DNA of 64,000 nt, taken from positions 1,364,001 through 1,428,000 of the forward strand of contig NZ_CP124836.1 of assembly GCF_029964055.1 (NCBI RefSeq), in the 5' to 3' direction. The position numbers were made by a program, and so were the translations under genes. The notes under the pieces were generated by a model. That model worked only from the letters and a program-made list of their open reading frames with translations. It had not been told where the DNA came from and made no database searches. Each line of letters opens with the position of its first letter. Positions within the stretch are counted from its first letter, which is position 1. The stretch is from Arthrobacter sp. EM1 (lineage in GTDB: Bacteria; Actinomycetota; Actinomycetes; Actinomycetales; Micrococcaceae). Positions 1 to 7,786 of this stretch are shown here, piece by piece.

Positions 1-131
1 TCACCGGGTGCCGGGGCCAATGCCTCCTGGACTCGGCGCGCCAGGTATTTCCAGGCCGGGTCTGCTGGGTAGAGGGTGTGGACCCCTTCCAGGGACATGA
101 TCAGTTTACTGAGGCGGGCGGTGTCGGTCAT
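1..131 (-). CDS. Hypothetical protein, 3' end outside window
   Basis: An open frame on the minus strand starts with ATG at 129-131 and runs off the left edge of the window, so only about 43 N-terminal residues are visible (beginning MTDTARLSKLIM, then GVHTLYPADPAWKYLARR). It overlaps the end of the zinc-finger/Asp23 gene by about 26 bp and lies last in the envelope-stress operon, which suggests co-transcription. I do not recognise the family, and its function is unknown. Confidence 0.5.
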   Translation of the reverse strand, partial: MTDTARLSKLIMSLEGVHTLYPADPAWKYLARRVQEALAPAPG

Positions 132-720
132 CGTCCCGTCCTTTCGTTCCGGGCGGGGAGGGGGGACGGAGTTCGGTGATGGTGATGTTCAGCGCGGCGA
201 TGTTCAGTTCGGAGTGTGTGGCCAGGGCTGCGGAAAGTTCCGTGCGCAGGGTCGCTGCGAGTTCGGGGAGGCGGTAGCCATACCTGGCTGATACATCGAC
301 GTTCACGATGATCGGCGCTCGAGGGGTGGTGACGGCGCCGGCAAAGCGGCATTTGCCGATCATGACGCCTTCGACCGTGTCGCCGACGGAGCGTACGAGG
401 CCAGTCAGGGCTCCTTCTGTCTGGAACAGCACGTCGCCGGCGAGCCCGGGTGCGACGGGGATGCTGCGCCCAGCCTTAATCTCCAGGCCAAGGTTGGCGA
501 GGATGTTTTCCAGCCAGGGCGAGTCGTCCCGGGCTGCCTCGGCGAGATCTTCGGCGAGAAGGTCCCGGGTAAAGGCCTGGAGCCTGCGAAGCCCGGCCAA
601 CCCGGCCTGGCACTGTGGGCAGGTGCTGATGTGTTCAACATCATCGGACGTGCCTTTGTCGAGGTAGTCGCTGAGGTCTTCGATGGTGCGTCCGCAGCCG
701 GTGTCGGTCGTGTCGTTCAT
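106..720 (-). CDS. Zinc-finger (anti-sigma-type) / Asp23 fusion protein
   Basis: This 204-residue protein has an N-terminal HC2-like zinc finger typical of anti-sigma factors (His near residue 30, then CPQC near 34-37). Its C-terminal half has Asp23/Gls24 character (APIIVNVDVSARYGYRLPEL, ending in ALNITITEL). The start overlaps the stop of the sigma-factor gene by 4 bp, the usual arrangement for a sigma/anti-sigma pair. I infer that it binds the upstream sigma factor and may couple its release to the Asp23 envelope complex encoded by the same operon. No transmembrane segment is visible, so it is probably cytoplasmic. Confidence 0.75.
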   Translation of the reverse strand: MNDTTDTGCGRTIEDLSDYLDKGTSDDVEHISTCPQCQAGLAGLRRLQAFTRDLLAEDLAEAARDDSPWLENILANLGLEIKAGRSIPVAPGLAGDVLFQTEGALTGLVRSVGDTVEGVMIGKCRFAGAVTTPRAPIIVNVDVSARYGYRLPELAATLRTELSAALATHSELNIAALNITITELRPPSPPGTKGRDDDRHRPPQ

Positions 721-1352
721 CGCCAGTCCTCCATTTTCTGGGCCAGTGTGGTCCGCGCTCTGGCCAGCCGTCCGCGGACGGCGGCTTGGCTGATGTTGAG
801 GGTTTGGGCGATGTCCTCATATGTTTGCCCCCCCAGTTCGCGCAGCACCCAACATCGTCGTTGCTCTTCCGGCAGCGCGGCCAGCGCGCGTTCGAGGGCT
901 TGCGTGCCGGTTATTGTGATGGCGGAGGACTCGGGCCCCGGCGCGGGGTCGGCTAGGTCTGGGGTGTGTTCGATTGTGGCGTGGGATTTGCGGCGGCGGA
1001 GGACGTCAACAGCCAGGTTGCCTGTGATCCGCAGCAGCCAGGGACGAGCGGCGGACGCGTCGCGGAGCCCGCCGATCTGGTTCCAGGCCTGGATCAGGGC
1101 TTCCTGGACGACGTCATCGGCCTCTGTCGTCGAGCCCAGGACTCGGCGGGCGTAGGCGCGCATTATTGTCCCGTGCCTTCGTGCCAAGAGCTCGAATGCG
1201 TCCATGTCGCCGTCGCCGGCCCGCCGGGCCAACAGCTCGTCGCTGCCTTCGGCGAGGGCTTCGGCGATGGTGTCGAGAGTAGTCAAGTTCTCTGCCTTGT
1301 CAGAGCTGCAGGTCGTTGGGGTAACAGCCGGGCCGGGACGGGAGTTCGGCAC
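717..1352 (-). CDS. ECF-type RNA polymerase sigma factor
   Basis: A 211-residue sigma-70 family protein. Region 2 is seen as DAFELLARRHGTIMRAYARR, then ADDVVQEALIQAWNQI and PWLLRITGNLAVDVLRRR. Region 4 is a helix-turn-helix, ALAALPEEQRRCWVLREL followed by TYEDIAQTLNISQAAVRGRL. Size and layout fit the ECF group. The annotated ATG gives a 30-residue tail of low conservation, and a TTG about 23 codons downstream could be the true start. It precedes a zinc-finger protein with which it overlaps, so it is probably held inactive by that partner and directs this stress operon. Its target promoter is unknown. Confidence 0.88.
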   Translation of the reverse strand: MPNSRPGPAVTPTTCSSDKAENLTTLDTIAEALAEGSDELLARRAGDGDMDAFELLARRHGTIMRAYARRVLGSTTEADDVVQEALIQAWNQIGGLRDASAARPWLLRITGNLAVDVLRRRKSHATIEHTPDLADPAPGPESSAITITGTQALERALAALPEEQRRCWVLRELGGQTYEDIAQTLNISQAAVRGRLARARTTLAQKMEDWR

Positions 1353-1358
1353 CGCGGG

Positions 1359-1586
1359 TTACTTGCTGAAGCCGTCTTTGAGTTTGCGGGCGGCATTCCT
1401 GATATTCTCGCCGACGTCGGCGGCGGCATCCTTGGCTTTCTCACCGGCTTCCTTCATCCCTGCGGCGGCCTGATCCTTTTGGCCCTCCCGTTCCAGCTGC
1501 CTGTCGTCAGTGACTTTGCCGGTACCTTCTTTGGCGGCGCCGAGGTGGTGTTGAACGCTGATTTCTGCTTTGTCGTCGATGCCCAT
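1359..1586 (-). CDS. CsbD family stress protein
   Basis: This small, highly charged 75-residue protein has the CsbD pattern HHLGAAKEGTGKVTDDRQLE followed by Ala/Lys-rich helix (AGEKAKDAAADVGENIRNAA). The start is supported by an AAAGGA ribosome-binding site about 7 bases upstream. In Bacillus and actinobacteria CsbD-like proteins belong to general stress regulons; their biochemical role is not established. It lies between the AmaP-like gene and the sigma-factor gene, in line with a stress-response operon. Confidence 0.85.
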   Translation of the reverse strand: MGIDDKAEISVQHHLGAAKEGTGKVTDDRQLEREGQKDQAAAGMKEAGEKAKDAAADVGENIRNAARKLKDGFSK

Positions 1587-1666
1587 GGGGGTGTCCTTTC
1601 GATGTGTTGGGTGAGTGCGGAGGACTGGTTATCCGTGATCAGGAGAACGTTGGTTCCCCCAACGGC

Positions 1667-2275
1667 TCAACGGACGCGGTCGGTGCCTGACAGGGTGGAG
1701 CGCAGTCCGGTGGTTATGCGGATCAGGACCGGGCCTCGGTCCCCAAGTAGATTGTCGAGCCCGGAGATGAGTTCTTCACCGGCATCGGCCAAGTCCCGGG
1801 GCGAGACACCCTTGCGGGCTTGGAGTGTCAGTTTGAGACCGTCGGCGCGCTTTGCTTTCCAGGTGCTGACGGTCGCTGCGATGATCCGGTCATCGCCGAC
1901 GGTTGCTTTTCGGACCGCCGCGGAGGCAAGTGAGGTCTCCACGGTGGTGGTGCCGTGGTGCTCCGGATCTTCGCGTCGTCCGGCCCTGTTGGTACGCCCG
2001 CCGCCTTGTGAGGCGATCCAGCCAAGAAGGAGTGCCATCACGACCAGTGCCAGAGCGAGGACCGCTATGGTCCACCAGCTGCTGGACGCGCCGGGGATCG
2101 GTGCGCTGGCAAGCGCGTTGCTGAGATCTGCGAGCAGTGTTGCGCCGGTGGTGTTCCAGCCCTCGGCGATGGACGTGTTCAGGCCCGCGGCGCCGATGAG
2201 CGCGCCCACGCCCACCAGAACTAGACCGAGAAGCCCAAGGAGTAACCTGTTCATGCCGCGGTGCGTGGCGTTCAT
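1667..2275 (-). CDS. AmaP-like alkaline shock membrane anchor
   Basis: A 202-residue protein with two transmembrane segments (about residues 9-31 and 66-88). A cytoplasmic domain follows, containing VGDDRIIAATVSTWKAKRADG and a C-terminal Asp23-like fold. In Firmicutes AmaP tethers Asp23 to the membrane. The same architecture and the neighbouring Asp23 and DUF2273 genes support that role here. Its start overlaps the end of the preceding DUF6286 gene by 4 bp, indicating translational coupling. The family name is inferred from architecture and context. Confidence 0.7.
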   Translation of the reverse strand: MNATHRGMNRLLLGLLGLVLVGVGALIGAAGLNTSIAEGWNTTGATLLADLSNALASAPIPGASSSWWTIAVLALALVVMALLLGWIASQGGGRTNRAGRREDPEHHGTTTVETSLASAAVRKATVGDDRIIAATVSTWKAKRADGLKLTLQARKGVSPRDLADAGEELISGLDNLLGDRGPVLIRITTGLRSTLSGTDRVR

Positions 2276-2853
2276 ATTCCCAGCGCCCCTTCCGTGCTGG
2301 TCCGGACCGTGATCCGGGGTGCGGCGGGGAGGCCGTACCGGGCGATTTCCTCACGGACCGCAAGGTCGGCGGCTGCCGCGTCGGCCTTGATGCCGGAACT
2401 CGGGTGAATGACCACCTCCACGGTGCGCCCGCCGACGGTGGTGGTGACCTGTTCTGGGGCCAGGTCGGCGGCGGTACGCGCGCTGCGGGATACCGAGGCA
2501 GCAATGACATCGTCATCGACAACGACGGCGGCCCGGTTACTGGCCATAATGTGGCGGGACCGGCGGCCCGGGCCCAACGCCAGAACCAGGTAGAGGAGGC
2601 CTGTCAGGATCAGACCCGCCCCGGCGGCGACGAGCCCGGCCGGGAGGGTGTTGGCCGCCAGGGTTGCCATCCACTGCCCGATCTGTCCCGGTGCGGCCAG
2701 CAGGGCCGCGTTACCGGTCAGCGAGAGGACGGCTTCGGCGCTTAGCCAGAGCAGGCCGAGAATCAGGGCGGCCGCGGTGATTATTGATGCCAGCGCCCGG
2801 GACCGGCGGGTCTCCCGGCGTGCAATCCGGCGGATCTGCAGGTTCGTGCTCAT
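2272..2853 (-). CDS. DUF6286-type membrane protein of the Asp23 cluster
   Basis: A 193-residue protein with a basic N-terminus (IRRIARRETRRSRALAS), two hydrophobic helices (about 23-50 and 68-95) and a soluble C-terminal domain that includes VVVDDDVIAASVSRSARTAA. This is the DUF6286 layout found next to Asp23 genes in actinobacteria. It overlaps both neighbours by 4 bp. It is probably a second membrane partner of the Asp23-like proteins; no catalytic motif is visible. Confidence 0.7.
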   Translation of the reverse strand: MSTNLQIRRIARRETRRSRALASIITAAALILGLLWLSAEAVLSLTGNAALLAAPGQIGQWMATLAANTLPAGLVAAGAGLILTGLLYLVLALGPGRRSRHIMASNRAAVVVDDDVIAASVSRSARTAADLAPEQVTTTVGGRTVEVVIHPSSGIKADAAAADLAVREEIARYGLPAAPRITVRTSTEGALGI

Positions 2854-3257
2854 CGGAGAGTGGCCTCCTTTTTCTCTCGAAGAAGGCCTGTGAGGCGTAT
2901 GTCGACCCGAGCGACAGATGTTCCCGCTATGGCCAGCGCCCGGGCCAGAATATCGGTCCTTGCACGTTCGGCGCGCTCGTACAAGGTCCCGCCGGATGAC
3001 GTGACAGCGAGGGGGTTCCGGGCAGCCTCAGTCAGGGACGGCATCGGCAATGCCACTGCGACCGTGACGCTGAGGTGTCCCCGGTCATCGTGGACACGGG
3101 CTGTGACCGCCCGGGGCGGAATCCCGAAGGCATCCGCCGTGATGGCCCCAATCGTGTGGTGCAAGGCGGCCGATGTGATTCTAGTGTGGCCAGCGCGGCG
3201 CCCCGCCCGAGGAGCTGCGCGGACTTTTTGCCGGGGCTCGATGGTGCTGGCGCTCAT
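2850..3257 (-). CDS. Asp23/Gls24-like protein (short)
   Basis: The frame is open further upstream, but the ATG at 3255-3257 (MSASTIEPRQKV) is preferred because it gives a 4-bp overlap with the DUF2273 gene, as in the rest of the operon. The 135-residue product shows the Asp23-type core ITSAALHHTIGAITADAFGI, then VHDDRGHLSVTVAVALPMP and a C-terminal VARVDIRLTGLL strand. It is probably a soluble partner of the envelope-associated Asp23 complex. Confidence 0.65.
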   Translation of the reverse strand: MSASTIEPRQKVRAAPRAGRRAGHTRITSAALHHTIGAITADAFGIPPRAVTARVHDDRGHLSVTVAVALPMPSLTEAARNPLAVTSSGGTLYERAERARTDILARALAIAGTSVARVDIRLTGLLREKKEATLR

Positions 3258-3445
3258 GAGGAGGAGCGATTGCCGCGAAGCGCGTCGAGGACTCCGCCCA
3301 GATCCAGCCGGCCTTCCGCGCTGCGGCCCAGGACCGCGCCGATGGCCATAAAGAGGGCCACTAGCAGTAAGCCCCAAAAACCGAAGGCCAGAGCCGTGAT
3401 CGCCAGGGTTGCCCCGATCGCGATGCCGGCGAACATTGGGGTCAC
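3254..3445 (-). CDS. DUF2273 small membrane protein
   Basis: The 63-residue product is almost entirely hydrophobic, with two adjacent helices (residues 5-40), followed by the short polar tail LGGVLDALRGNRSSS. Length, topology and position between two Asp23-like genes match DUF2273 proteins, which accompany Asp23/Gls24 and AmaP in Gram-positive bacteria. It overlaps both neighbours by 4 bp. Confidence 0.8.
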   Translation of the reverse strand: MTPMFAGIAIGATLAITALAFGFWGLLLVALFMAIGAVLGRSAEGRLDLGGVLDALRGNRSSS

Positions 3446-3933
3446 GAGACGCGGCCTTCGCGGGTGGATGCGGCGGCCTTTTCAGCGTCCGAGTCATCTT
3501 CATCTTCGGACGGGATGTGAATGTCGGTGACCGTGATGTTCACTTCGGTGACTTCCATGCCCACCAGATCCTCAACAGCGCCAAAAACGGCGTCGCGGAC
3601 ATCATCGGCGACCTTCTGCAGCGGATGCGGGTACTCCACTACCAAAGTGATATCGACAGCGACCTGAGTCTGCCCGACCTCCACGGAGACACCCTGCGTC
3701 AGGTCCTTCTGTCCCACCGCATCGCGCAGAGAACCCATCATCCGGGCTGCACCACCGCCGAGGGCATGCACCCCCGGGATGTCCTTCGCGGCAATACCGG
3801 CGATCTTCGCGACCACACCGTCGGCAATCGTGGTCGCTCCACGGCCGTCCTTACCCGAATTGGTATTCACGGGGGTGGACGCCGATGCGGTCGGCAGGTC
3901 AGCAGGCGTCTTGCTCTGGGGCTGTGTAGTCAA
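3442..3933 (-). CDS. Asp23/Gls24 family envelope stress response protein
   Basis: First gene of the operon. An ATG exists at 3966, but the TTG at 3931-3933 (LTTQPQSKT) is the better start because AGGAG sits 8 bases ahead of it. The product is 163 residues: a low-complexity Ser/Thr-rich N-terminus, then the Asp23 domain (GATTIADGVVAKIAGIAAKD, VAVDITLVVEYPHPL, VNITVTDIHIPSEDED). Asp23 proteins assemble at the inner face of the membrane and help with cell-wall stress. The acidic tail is probably flexible. Confidence 0.88.
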   Translation of the reverse strand: MTTQPQSKTPADLPTASASTPVNTNSGKDGRGATTIADGVVAKIAGIAAKDIPGVHALGGGAARMMGSLRDAVGQKDLTQGVSVEVGQTQVAVDITLVVEYPHPLQKVADDVRDAVFGAVEDLVGMEVTEVNITVTDIHIPSEDEDDSDAEKAAASTREGRVS

Positions 3934-4056
3934 AAGAATCACTCCTGGAAAAGTATTCAAAACCATCGTTATTCAGCACCCGGCTGGATGCCTACAGGAA
4001 TGAGACGTCGCCGTTAGGGAATTCGTCACGCACAGGCATGAGTGATTTACATCACA

Positions 4057-4338
4057 CTAATCGGGATGGTTGCGGTGGCTAGTCGCATCCGTCGCGCCGG
4101 GTCGGCGTCGGGCACTGCGCCGGCGCCGGACGCCCGCGGAATAGAACGCGACTGACGAGACCGCCCCTAGGAGCAGTGTGCCGCCGAGGATGACGGCGAC
4201 TGCCCCCGAACCCAGCAGGAAAACTGTTACTGCTGCCCCCAATAGCAGCAGCGGCAACACCAGTGCCGGAATCCAGAACCCGAATCCCCGCACCGGGAAT
4301 GCAGGCAAGTCGTCGGCCCTCGCTTCTTGCCTTTCCAT
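4057..4338 (-). CDS. Small membrane protein, hypothetical
   Basis: Using the ATG at 4336-4338 (MERQEARADD), which has a GGGAGGTGG ribosome-binding site, gives 93 residues. Two hydrophobic segments span about residues 17-40 and 43-65, followed by a very basic C-terminus (GVRRRRSARRRPG). No known family is recognised. It is separate from, but on the same strand as, the Asp23 operon. Confidence 0.6.
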   Translation of the reverse strand: MERQEARADDLPAFPVRGFGFWIPALVLPLLLLGAAVTVFLLGSGAVAVILGGTLLLGAVSSVAFYSAGVRRRRSARRRPGATDATSHRNHPD

Positions 4339-4612
4339 CCCGCACCACCTCCCGGATGGGCTGCCGCATGGGCGCCCGGAGCGATCGGGTCCTGTGCCGA
4401 AGTCGTTTAAGGGAATATCCTGTGAGGGGCCGGTAGGGCACCTGCAGGACACGGCCGCTGCCCGCCTGCCAGAGGTTACCCGGACGCGTGAAGGTGTGGC
4501 TTATTTCACAATAGCCCCCGCCCAGGTGCTTCGAAAAGCTCGAGATATGAGACGTCTGGAGCGGTGGCGCCGCGTGCTGTCCCATCACTGGCCATCGCCA
4601 AGGAAATTAGTC

Positions 4613-5031
4613 TCAGTGCGGCGAGACCGTCAGGTCGGGGCCGGCGGCCCGCTTCGCACCGACAAGCTCATGCACGATTCGTGCGACCATGACCGCGGCG
4701 ACGATTCCCGCACAGTACGTTGTGACGTGGAATCCGTATTCAATGGCGGCCAGCCGGCCGAAGTCACCCTCGGCGTTGGTTATATGCAGCCCCGTGTGTA
4801 CTAGCCAAGGCGCTACAATCCAGAACAGCGCGACCTGGAGGATCCGGCCCTTAGCCTGCAGATCCGCAGGCAGCGTGCGTACGACGTTGCCGCCAAATAT
4901 CAGGATGGCGACACCGACGCCCGTGGCTAGCTGTAACCAACGTCCTGGCTGAGTACAGCTAGCGCACTAAGCCCGGATTCGAACAGCGCCGCACCCCAAA
5001 TTTTGGCCTGCGAGATTCCGAATCGTGTCAT
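4613..5031 (-). pseudogene. Membrane protein gene split by a frameshift
   Basis: Reading minus from ATG 5029-5031 (after AAAGGA) gives MTRFGISQAKIWGAALFESG and then a stop near 4930. A second frame continues from there without a stop to 4613 (GVGVAILIFGGNVVR, GLHITNAEGDFGRLAA, ending GPDLTVSPH) and encodes three hydrophobic stretches. The two pieces read naturally as one protein of about 138 residues, so a one- or two-base indel near 4935 is likely. The family is not recognised. A sequencing error is also possible. Confidence 0.4.
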
Positions 5032-5164
5032 GGCCGGGTCCTTTCAGAGCATTGTGGCGCATCCTCGAAAGGAAGCACGAATCAAGTACCAGCCCCGTTG
5101 TGGATTGCGGAAGATGGAAGGGTCGCCGTTAGGCGGCCAGCTATCCACTATCAGGGAGAACATC

Positions 5165-5803
5165 ATGAGCACCCTCCGTCGCGCCCTCATCCTCATCGAC
5201 GTCCAGCAGCAGTACTTCTCTGGACCTCTCGAGATCCAGTACCCGCCGCACCAGGAGTCTTTAGCGATGATCGTGCGGGCTCTGGACGCTGCGGCCGCTG
5301 CGGGCATCCCCGTCGCGGCCGTACAACACAGTGCAGGTGAAGGCGCACCGGTCTTCGCTCCGGGCACACCGGAATTTGAACTTCACCCCGACGTCGAACG
5401 CCGCAGGACCGATACATGGAAGGGTGTCATCAAGCAGTACGGCTCCGTTTACGCTGACACAGACCTCGCCGGGTGGCTTCGCGGGCATGACATCGACACT
5501 GTCACCCTCGTGGGCTACATGAGCAACAACTGCATCCTTGCCTCGGCTGTTGAAGCGGAGTTCCTCGGCTTCAATACCGAAGTTCTTTCAGATGCCACCG
5601 GGGCCATCAACCTCGCAAATGACGCCGGGTTCGCCGACGCGAAAACGGTGCACACCACGCTGCTCACGCTGTTGAACTCAAACTGGGCCGCCGTCAGCAC
5701 GACCGATGCGTGGGCCGATGCCCTTGAAGCCCGGCAGGCTTTGAAGAAGAGCGATCTTGGAAGCTCGGCAATAGCCGGGGCGGCACGCCTGAACGGGGTA
5801 TAA
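5165..5803 (+). CDS. Isochorismatase-family cysteine hydrolase
   Basis: The frame opens earlier, but ATG 5165 (MSTLRRALILIDVQ) has AGGGAG upstream and gives the usual family size of 212 residues. The catalytic triad of the family is visible: Asp12 in LILIDVQQQYF, Lys90 in GVIKQYGS and Cys123 in GYMSNNCILASAVEAEFLGF. These enzymes hydrolyse amides or enol ethers (nicotinamidase, isochorismatase, ureidoacrylate types). The substrate cannot be told from sequence. The gene stands alone, with no operon partners. Confidence 0.88.
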   Translation: MSTLRRALILIDVQQQYFSGPLEIQYPPHQESLAMIVRALDAAAAAGIPVAAVQHSAGEGAPVFAPGTPEFELHPDVERRRTDTWKGVIKQYGSVYADTDLAGWLRGHDIDTVTLVGYMSNNCILASAVEAEFLGFNTEVLSDATGAINLANDAGFADAKTVHTTLLTLLNSNWAAVSTTDAWADALEARQALKKSDLGSSAIAGAARLNGV

Positions 5804-6062
5804 CCGGCTTTTCGGCGGGTCATGGGGCTGTCGGCCGATCGGACCATAAAGGGGATGACGGGAGGTGGAATCGTTATGCGGACCCTGGAGACTCAGCGCG
5901 CCGTGCGCGCGTGCCCTGGAGTCAGTAACGGGCGCGGCCAGGACCAGGTTGCAGCTGCGGGTGATCTTCCCCGGCAGGATCAAGTTTTCAGGCAAAGAAG
6001 CGCCGCGCCTGTCGATGCGGGCGTACGGCTGTTTGGGGGAGGCCTTTGCTGGGGAGAAGTGG

Positions 6063-6251
6063 GTGTGGACAGTGTCCACACTTTGGGTAAGGGACCGGGC
6101 CGTACCGGTGCCGGACCGGGCCGGATTGGCAATGTTTCCGCGGGATCCCAGTGTTTGCAAGGGCTGGAACCCGGTTCGAGTCCCACCTCGGGCACGTGTT
6201 TTCCCTGGTCAGGGGCTTGTGGGCAGCTGAGTGTGCACAAACTGTCCACTT
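6063..6251 (+). repeat. Palindrome / tRNA-Leu 3'-end / palindrome unit, copy 1
   Basis: A perfect 19-bp palindrome GTGTGGACAGTGTCCACAC lies at 6063-6081. At 6173-6195 there is a sequence identical to a tRNA-Leu 3' end (GGTTCGAGTCCCACCTCGGG, then CAC). A decayed second palindrome (GTGTGCACAAACTGTCCAC) follows at 6231-6249. The same arrangement, with the same spacing of about 170 bp between palindromes, occurs at 37.37 kb and 40.97 kb. Weaker similarity to copy 2 begins about 75 bp upstream. The unit does not fold as a complete tRNA. Confidence 0.8.
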
Positions 6252-6337
6252 ATTTTCGGGGGCCTTTTTTGTTGGTGGCCGTTGCTGTGGTTGGGGTTGT
6301 TCCTCCTCCTGGTTCGGGCAGCGGTGTTGCTGCGTAC

Positions 6338-6598
6338 TTATTCATGGCCGGGAGCGCCTGGAACGGCATGTCCTGCTGCGGCTTGGGGATCAAATCTTCC
6401 TGGTCCTTCCTGTCGGCAGCCGGAATGGCGCGAGCGCGTCCGTGGCATCCGCAAGAAGACGCGGACGAGCTGTCGCATGACAGGTTCGGGGTCTTCCATT
6501 AGTTCGGAGAGCCGGCGGTGGACCAGTTCCAGGGAGGGTAGCGTGAATTCCGTTCGGATTCCTTCCCAATTTTCATCGTTGATGGGTCGGCCGTTCAC
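6338..6598 (-). CDS. Hypothetical protein, possibly partly overlapping the repeat flank
   Basis: An 86-residue open frame begins MNGRPINDENWEGIRTEF. The first 50 residues look protein-like (LELVHRRLSELMEDPEPVMR), while the last 35 are compositionally odd and may be read-through of repeat-flanking DNA. It starts 3 bp after the stop of the upstream 112-residue frame. No family is recognised; it may be the remnant of a longer gene. Confidence 0.3.
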   Translation of the reverse strand: MNGRPINDENWEGIRTEFTLPSLELVHRRLSELMEDPEPVMRQLVRVFLRMPRTRSRHSGCRQEGPGRFDPQAAAGHAVPGAPGHE

Positions 6599-6600
6599 TC

Positions 6601-6939
6601 TTATTCGGTTGTTTCGTCGGAGTCGCTGATGTTTTCCAGAAGCCAGTACGTGGAGAGCGGGTCCCGGCGGAGCGTGGCAGTCCGGAGGGCGGAATTGGTG
6701 TCAGGGCGGATTATCTTCCCTCCACTGGCATTTCTGCTGGTCAGCGCACTTCTCCGTTGCAAGGCACGTTGGTTGCGTCGGACTGTCTCAATCTCATGAA
6801 ACAGCCCAGAGACATGGGCGGAGCCGAACGAAGGGTGGCGGTTCAGCCAAATGTACAGGCCCCGGCAAAACAGCCATTTTGAGCTGTGATTCACCCGCGA
6901 ACGAAGCCACCCGTCACGGGTGGCTATCCTGATGGCCAT
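6601..6939 (-). CDS. Hypothetical protein
   Basis: A 112-residue frame (MAIRIATRDGWLRSRVN, later GLYIWLNRHPSFGSAHVSGL) with mixed composition and no low-complexity runs. It is followed at once by the 86-residue frame on the same strand, so the two could form a unit. No domain is recognised and no strong ribosome-binding site is visible. Confidence 0.35.
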   Translation of the reverse strand: MAIRIATRDGWLRSRVNHSSKWLFCRGLYIWLNRHPSFGSAHVSGLFHEIETVRRNQRALQRRSALTSRNASGGKIIRPDTNSALRTATLRRDPLSTYWLLENISDSDETTE

Positions 6940-6988
6940 GGGCGCCGTTCAGGCATGTGTGCGGCCGCGGCGAGGGGCAGTCGATGGA

Positions 6989-7265
6989 CCATCCGGGCTT
7001 CCTGAATCTCCTGCTGAGAGCTGGCCGGACGGGCCGGTTGTGCTGGGCGCAGGCTGGGATATTTCGGAGCATCTGGTCCGTACGGCCGCCCGTCTCACAG
7101 CGGCTCCGGGGCTGCATCTGATCTGTTCGTTCGTGCATCCAGCCAGCTCCCTGCCGAGTGGGAGCCCGGCGGATCGAGGGCGGCGGCCTCCGCGGACCCG
7201 GCGGCGTTAGGCTGGGCTCATGGGACTCGAACCAGCCGTGATGAAACGAACCTCCAGAATCCGTT
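6989..7265 (+). pseudogene. Universal stress protein fragment (frameshifted)
   Basis: The first frame encodes VVLGAGWDISEHLVRTAARL then LHLICSFVHPASS, the N-terminal pattern of a UspA-like domain. A change of frame near 7150 is needed to continue with LPAEWEPGGSRAAASADPAAL, a segment typical of actinobacterial Usp proteins. After that the similarity ends near the rhodanese gene. The ATP-binding C-terminal half is missing, so this is a dead fragment. Confidence 0.5.
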
Positions 7266-7693
7266 CTCAGGATCCGGCCAGCGTCCCCCGGGTGGTTGAC
7301 GGCGAACCGGATCTGGTGATGGTGGACACGACATGGGGAGAGCTGCAGCCGCTGCAATGCGCGCCAGGGGTGGTCACTCTCGGTGAGCTCGAAATCTTGG
7401 AGTTGCTCGGCGGCGGCGCGGTCCTGGTCGACAGCCGCGTACCTGGTTCCAGGGCCGGGATCACGATTCCAGGCGCAGTCAACTTCCCCCATGACCGGAT
7501 CCTGGAATTCAGGGATCAACTCGACCCTTCCAGGCTGAGCGTGTTCTTCTGTAACGGCCCGCAGTGTCCGCAGTCTCCGGAGGCTGTCCGGACGCTGATT
7601 GAAACCGGGTATCCGGCCTCCGCGCTGGCGTATTACCGAGGCGGATTGCACGACTGGGTCACCCTGGCCATGCCTACGGAAAGGGTCACGTGA
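7220..7693 (+). CDS. Rhodanese-like domain protein
   Basis: A 157-residue protein with a single rhodanese domain: VLVDSRVPGSRAGITIPGAV is the first conserved motif, and the active-site loop is CNGPQCPQSP with candidate catalytic Cys111 (Cys116 nearby). The C-terminus GGLHDWVTLAMP matches the family end motif. The loop is less canonical than the CRSGRR type, so the sulfur donor may differ. The chosen ATG may be too early; GTG and ATG codons up to residue about 35 are alternatives. It is not in an operon. Confidence 0.75.
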   Translation: MGLEPAVMKRTSRIRSQDPASVPRVVDGEPDLVMVDTTWGELQPLQCAPGVVTLGELEILELLGGGAVLVDSRVPGSRAGITIPGAVNFPHDRILEFRDQLDPSRLSVFFCNGPQCPQSPEAVRTLIETGYPASALAYYRGGLHDWVTLAMPTERVT

Positions 7694-7786
7694 CCGCGTG
7701 CGCCTGCCTCGGCGCCGGGGCTGGCAGTGACCGCGCACGGGGCGCTACCGGGGTCCACGGGCCGAAATGAACCAGGACATGACGGA

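Noticed and set aside
966..2312. 448-residue open frame on the plus strand
   Set aside because: Lies antisense to the sigma-factor, CsbD and AmaP-like genes; no ribosome-binding site and no recognisable domain.
6110..6195. Possible tRNA-Leu gene (also at 37.42-37.51 and 41.01-41.10 kb)
   Set aside because: Only the 3' end matches a tRNA. The five bases before TTCGAGT do not pair with those after it beyond two base pairs, and no acceptor 5' strand is found.
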